Origin: Sediminibacterium sp.
GTDB lineage: Bacteria; Bacteroidota; Bacteroidia; Chitinophagales; Chitinophagaceae
Length of the DNA stretch: 64,000 bases
Direction of reading: 5' to 3'
Assembly (NCBI GenBank): GCA_017983845.1
Contig: JAGOAO010000001.1
Coordinates: forward strand, 72,136-136,135
Shown here: piece by piece, positions 61,225 through 64,000 of the stretch
How positions within the stretch are numbered: position 1 is the stretch's first letter
Layout of the letters: the number at the start of each line of letters is the position of its first letter
The notes under the pieces: model-generated
Seen by the model: the letters and a program-made list of their open reading frames with translations, nothing else
What the model was told of the DNA's origin: nothing
The model's database searches: none
Translations under genes and position numbers: made by a program

Positions 61225-62820
61225 TTATTGAATCGTGATTTTAGCAAATCCTAATTTGCCTTTTGACTGATAAGGCAGGATGGCTTCTTTTTCCCCTACT
61301 TGCTTCAAAGACCTTGGCATCCATTCGACTTGCTTTTCTTTTAATACAATTGGATTGCCTTGAACTAAAGTACCTGATGCATTTAATTGTTGATGCACTA
61401 ATTGTCTCACCCCTTTTGACTTTTGATAATATACAAAGTTTGTACCAGCAGCATTATTGATTTGACCATATCCAATAAATTGATCCACATTCATGTCTGA
61501 CTGTTGCTTGTCAATTGTTTTTACGGATTGAATATTGGCTTTTGCATCAAAACTTAAAATAGCCACTTTGCCTGCAGAATAGGTTACAGAAGGCGCGCCA
61601 AATCCAGCATAAGGCGACATCATCATCCAACTATTCCAGCCGAAACCCCATCCAAAACCCCAAGGGCGCATCATGCCCCAGCCGAATCTTGCCCATGGAT
61701 AAAATCCAAAAGGCCTGTTCCAATAACTAAAAATAAAGGGGTTGTAAAATGGACCACCCCAATAATAATCCCATCTTGAAAAAGCGGTTCTATTTGAACT
61801 TGTTTTTGCCGCTTCTGCAATAATTGTAAAACCTCCATCCGCATTTGGTTGCACTTGATCGAAATAAAAATCATCTAATGCTGTCTTCAAATTTTTTCTG
61901 TCTGTTACAGCATCTCTTACCGCATCTGTAAAACGACTAGCATTGCTTAATAAGTTTGACTTAGTAGCAATGTCAAAAACAAAAGTATACATCCCTTCTA
62001 TGGATCCTTTTTTTTCTGTTGCATAAAATGAATTCACTAAAACAGTACCATTGGCATTATTTATTTTTAAGCGGACGTCGTCCAATAATAAACTATTGTT
62101 TACAATAGGTGTCTCAATGACTTCGGATCCGTCTGCAGCCATATACAATAAACTCACTACTGGAGCAGCTTTCGGCTGATCCACGTTTCTTAAACAGAAT
62201 AAATTTCCTTTATTGTCAATTGCAAAATCAGAAAGATGACTTTTTTTATTTTGTGCATTAATACTGATAGTCGCTTCGTTCAATAAACCAAAAGGTGTAC
62301 TCAATGCCATGGTTTTAATTTTGATTGAAGTAGGATTCGTTGTGTTGACACTAAATAAAAGTAGTTTGGAACGATCCTGACTCTCTACTAAATTAAATAT
62401 TTTATTTCCAGCACCCGGTCTAATTTTTTCGGCTGTATCTACCACAGTTGGCGTTCCTACTAATTGTGCTTTTTCATCTAATTCCGCCACCATCGCATAC
62501 ACCGTTGTAGCTACTTGAAATTGATAGAATGCATAGACCCTATTGGCCTTAGTGATAAATTCTATTGCATTTAATTTTTTGGGTAAAAACGCTAAATCGT
62601 TTTGTTGCACCAATTGCATTTGGTCATTGTACTGCGCAATGGTTGCAATACCCTCATTGTTTTTATAAATCCAATAACGACCATCCACTTTTCCCAATAC
62701 TTCGTATTGCATCTGGTCTTTATCTGTTTTTTCAATGCCAGATAAAACATAAGATTGCGCTGCAACAACTTGCAGGCCTGCCAAAACAAAAGCGATAATA
62801 GATAAAAATGATTTTAGCAT
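61225..62820 (-). CDS. Secreted protein with aromatic/Gly-rich insert
   Basis: A 531-residue exported protein from the ATG at 62820 (MLKSFLSIIAFVLAGLQVVAAQ). Most of it resembles an uncharacterised beta-propeller-like secreted protein of Bacteroidota (repeated strand motifs such as YRVYAFYQF, KLLLFSVN). Between about residues 365 and 435 lies a conspicuous stretch of Trp, Tyr, Phe, Gly, Pro and Met (RWDYYWGGPFYNP, WARFGWGMMRPWGFGW) of low complexity. No catalytic motif seen. Lies 2 bases before the DUF6427 gene. Confidence 0.7.
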   Translation of the reverse strand: MLKSFLSIIAFVLAGLQVVAAQSYVLSGIEKTDKDQMQYEVLGKVDGRYWIYKNNEGIATIAQYNDQMQLVQQNDLAFLPKKLNAIEFITKANRVYAFYQFQVATTVYAMVAELDEKAQLVGTPTVVDTAEKIRPGAGNKIFNLVESQDRSKLLLFSVNTTNPTSIKIKTMALSTPFGLLNEATISINAQNKKSHLSDFAIDNKGNLFCLRNVDQPKAAPVVSLLYMAADGSEVIETPIVNNSLLLDDVRLKINNANGTVLVNSFYATEKKGSIEGMYTFVFDIATKSNLLSNASRFTDAVRDAVTDRKNLKTALDDFYFDQVQPNADGGFTIIAEAAKTSSNRTAFSRWDYYWGGPFYNPFIFSYWNRPFGFYPWARFGWGMMRPWGFGWGFGWNSWMMMSPYAGFGAPSVTYSAGKVAILSFDAKANIQSVKTIDKQQSDMNVDQFIGYGQINNAAGTNFVYYQKSKGVRQLVHQQLNASGTLVQGNPIVLKEKQVEWMPRSLKQVGEKEAILPYQSKGKLGFAKITIQ

Positions 62821-62868
62821 AGGATACAATTTAGAATACAAATTTAATGTATTAATGTATCGAAGGCT

Positions 62869-63771
62869 TTAGATTTTTGTTAAAAGGGCTTCAGTTTCAG
62901 TTACGGACAAACGATAAGTTGCTCCTAGCTGTAGCGGCATATTGTCCAGCTCATGGCTCAATGGGAAATTAAAGCAAATAGGATAATTTGCACCTTTCGT
63001 AAGCCGTTGTACAATTTCTGTAACGGTTTCCCCAAAAGCGGTTGCTTCATCCTGCATATCGGTAAATCCACCTACCACAAGACCCGCCAATCCATCCAAT
63101 AAACCTGCATTTTTACATTGAATCAGCATGCGATCTACATTGTAATGATATTCACCTACGTCTTCAATACATAAAATTTTTCCTTGGGTATCTAATTGAT
63201 TTTCGCTCCCAATTAAATGAGCGATGAGGCATAAATTTCCTCCTACTAGTACCCCCTTTGCACTACCCAACAAATTGGCTGGGTTTGCTTTTGCTTGCAC
63301 TGGCTGTGCATCCCCCTCTAGCATTTTTCTTAAGGCGTCAATATAAGGTTGCCCTTGCTCGCCCTTACCAAAGCCAGCAGCCATTGGCCCATGAATACTC
63401 TGTATGCCCTGTTTTTGCAATGCAGCATGCAACACGGTAATATCGCTAAAGCCAATAACCCATTTTGGATTGGCCTTGAATTTTGTAAAATCTAGCCCTG
63501 CCACAATCCTACTCAATCCATATCCCCCACGGGCACATAAGATGGTATTAATTTCTGGATCGTCCATCATCGACTGAAGCTCTTTTTGTCTATCCGAATC
63601 TGAGGCCGAAAAATGACCAAATTTAGTCCCTACTGTGTTCCCAATACGAACCTGATAACCCCAGGATTCAAGGATATGCGCACAAAAAGTCACTTTTTCC
63701 ATAGGGATCGCGCCAGCTGGACAAAGAATGCCAATGGTGAACCCAGGTGCCAATCGAGGAGGTTGAATCAT
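62869..63771 (-). CDS. LD-carboxypeptidase (S66 family)
   Basis: A 300-residue S66 peptidase. The N-terminal GILCPAGAI opens the fold, and the nucleophile region is [13 protein letters not shown] (S66 enzymes usually have GGYGS/T; here the Ser is in GLSR) near residue 80; [15 protein letters not shown] and [16 protein letters not shown] carry the Glu of the triad. It trims the D-Ala from L,D-tetrapeptides in peptidoglycan recycling. Divergent from metG. Confidence 0.9.
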   Translation of the reverse strand: MIQPPRLAPGFTIGILCPAGAIPMEKVTFCAHILESWGYQVRIGNTVGTKFGHFSASDSDRQKELQSMMDDPEINTILCARGGYGLSRIVAGLDFTKFKANPKWVIGFSDITVLHAALQKQGIQSIHGPMAAGFGKGEQGQPYIDALRKMLEGDAQPVQAKANPANLLGSAKGVLVGGNLCLIAHLIGSENQLDTQGKILCIEDVGEYHYNVDRMLIQCKNAGLLDGLAGLVVGGFTDMQDEATAFGETVTEIVQRLTKGANYPICFNFPLSHELDNMPLQLGATYRLSVTETEALLTKI

Positions 63772-63798
63772 ACCGCAATATTAAGTACTTTTGCAGGA

Positions 63799-64000
63799 AT
63801 GAACACGCCAAAAAGATATTTGATTACAGCAGCACTTCCTTATGCAAATGGTTTAAAGCATATTGGCCATTTAGCGGGTGCTTATTTACCAGCCGACATC
63901 TATGTACGTTATTTAAAAGCGCAGCAAAGAGATGTAGTTTTTGTTTGCGGAAGTGATGAACATGGCACTGCCATTCCTATCCAAGCAACCAAGGAGGGCA
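63799..64000 (+). CDS. metG: Methionine-tRNA ligase, 5' part
   Basis: The first 67 residues, cut by the window end. The ATG at 63799 starts [18 protein letters not shown], with [18 protein letters not shown] (HIGH motif near residue 22) and [12 protein letters not shown], all diagnostic of MetG. It charges the tRNA-Met whose gene is the integration site described at 30557. Confidence 0.97.
   Translation, partial: MNTPKRYLITAALPYANGLKHIGHLAGAYLPADIYVRYLKAQQRDVVFVCGSDEHGTAIPIQATKEG

Overview
The window looks like a chromosomal segment of a low-GC member of the Bacteroidota, most likely a Chitinophagaceae-type bacterium. This is inferred from Bacteroidota-restricted families (DUF4293, DUF3467, DUF6427, DUF4105, SusC/TonB-style carboxypeptidase-like domains, PD40-OmpA proteins), from promoters with the TAnnTTTG -7 element, and from weak Shine-Dalgarno signals. 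No 16S gene is present, so genus is not claimed.

Layout. (1) 1-8.7 kb: an outer-membrane beta-barrel protein cut by the left edge, then mostly minus-strand housekeeping or stress genes (YjbR, B12/radical SAM, TerC, amidohydrolase, a small XRE pair, DinB-like, OsmC, DUF3817, YqgE). (2) 8.7-12.8 kb: accessory genes: a MntA/HepT toxin-antitoxin pair, a lipoprotein, a 'mobile mystery' A/B pair whose Fic partner has an internal deletion, and an SGNH hydrolase. (3) 12.8-30.6 kb: the most interesting part. One intact tRNA-Met gene (30557-30630, minus) is preceded by two displaced 42-nt copies of its 3' half (12789-12830 and 26314-26355), each with a copy of the tRNA terminator. They delimit two units of about 13.5 kb and 4.2 kb. 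The units share the same end sequences, carry different cargo and encode no recognisable recombinase. Unit 1 carries a clade II nitrous-oxide reductase operon (cytochrome c, nosZ, a fused nosL, nosDFY, truncated haemoglobin), a Crp/Fnr regulator, a multi-pass haem-protein-like gene, the Fe-S repair protein RIC and, at its right end, a GH3 remnant plus a MerR/SDR pair. Unit 2 carries a copper-handling set (multicopper oxidase fused to a CopB-like domain, DUF3347, DUF6370, a Cys/His-rich secreted protein). (4) 30.7-64 kb: ordinary core genome (pth, rplY, prs, radC, folD, queE, dprA, guaB, glyA, uvrA, dsbD, purQ, start of metG), interrupted by a BlaI/BlaR1-like pair and a HicAB module.

How it works together. 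Six sites of the form TGA-N6-(T/G)CA sit upstream of nos-unit genes with the box centre exactly 36.5 nt from the last base of a TAnnTTTG-like -7 hexamer/octamer. This is the geometry of class II Crp/Fnr activation. They are in front of the cytochrome c/nos operon, the crp gene itself, the multi-pass membrane gene, ric and (two boxes) the fasciclin gene; a seventh, weaker site faces the 4-TM gene. The unit therefore reads as a self-contained, self-regulated N2O respiration and NO-defence package. It stands beside a second unit for periplasmic copper, the metal that NosZ needs and that is toxic in excess. Coordinates of motifs were counted by hand; family assignments rest on motif recognition without database search.
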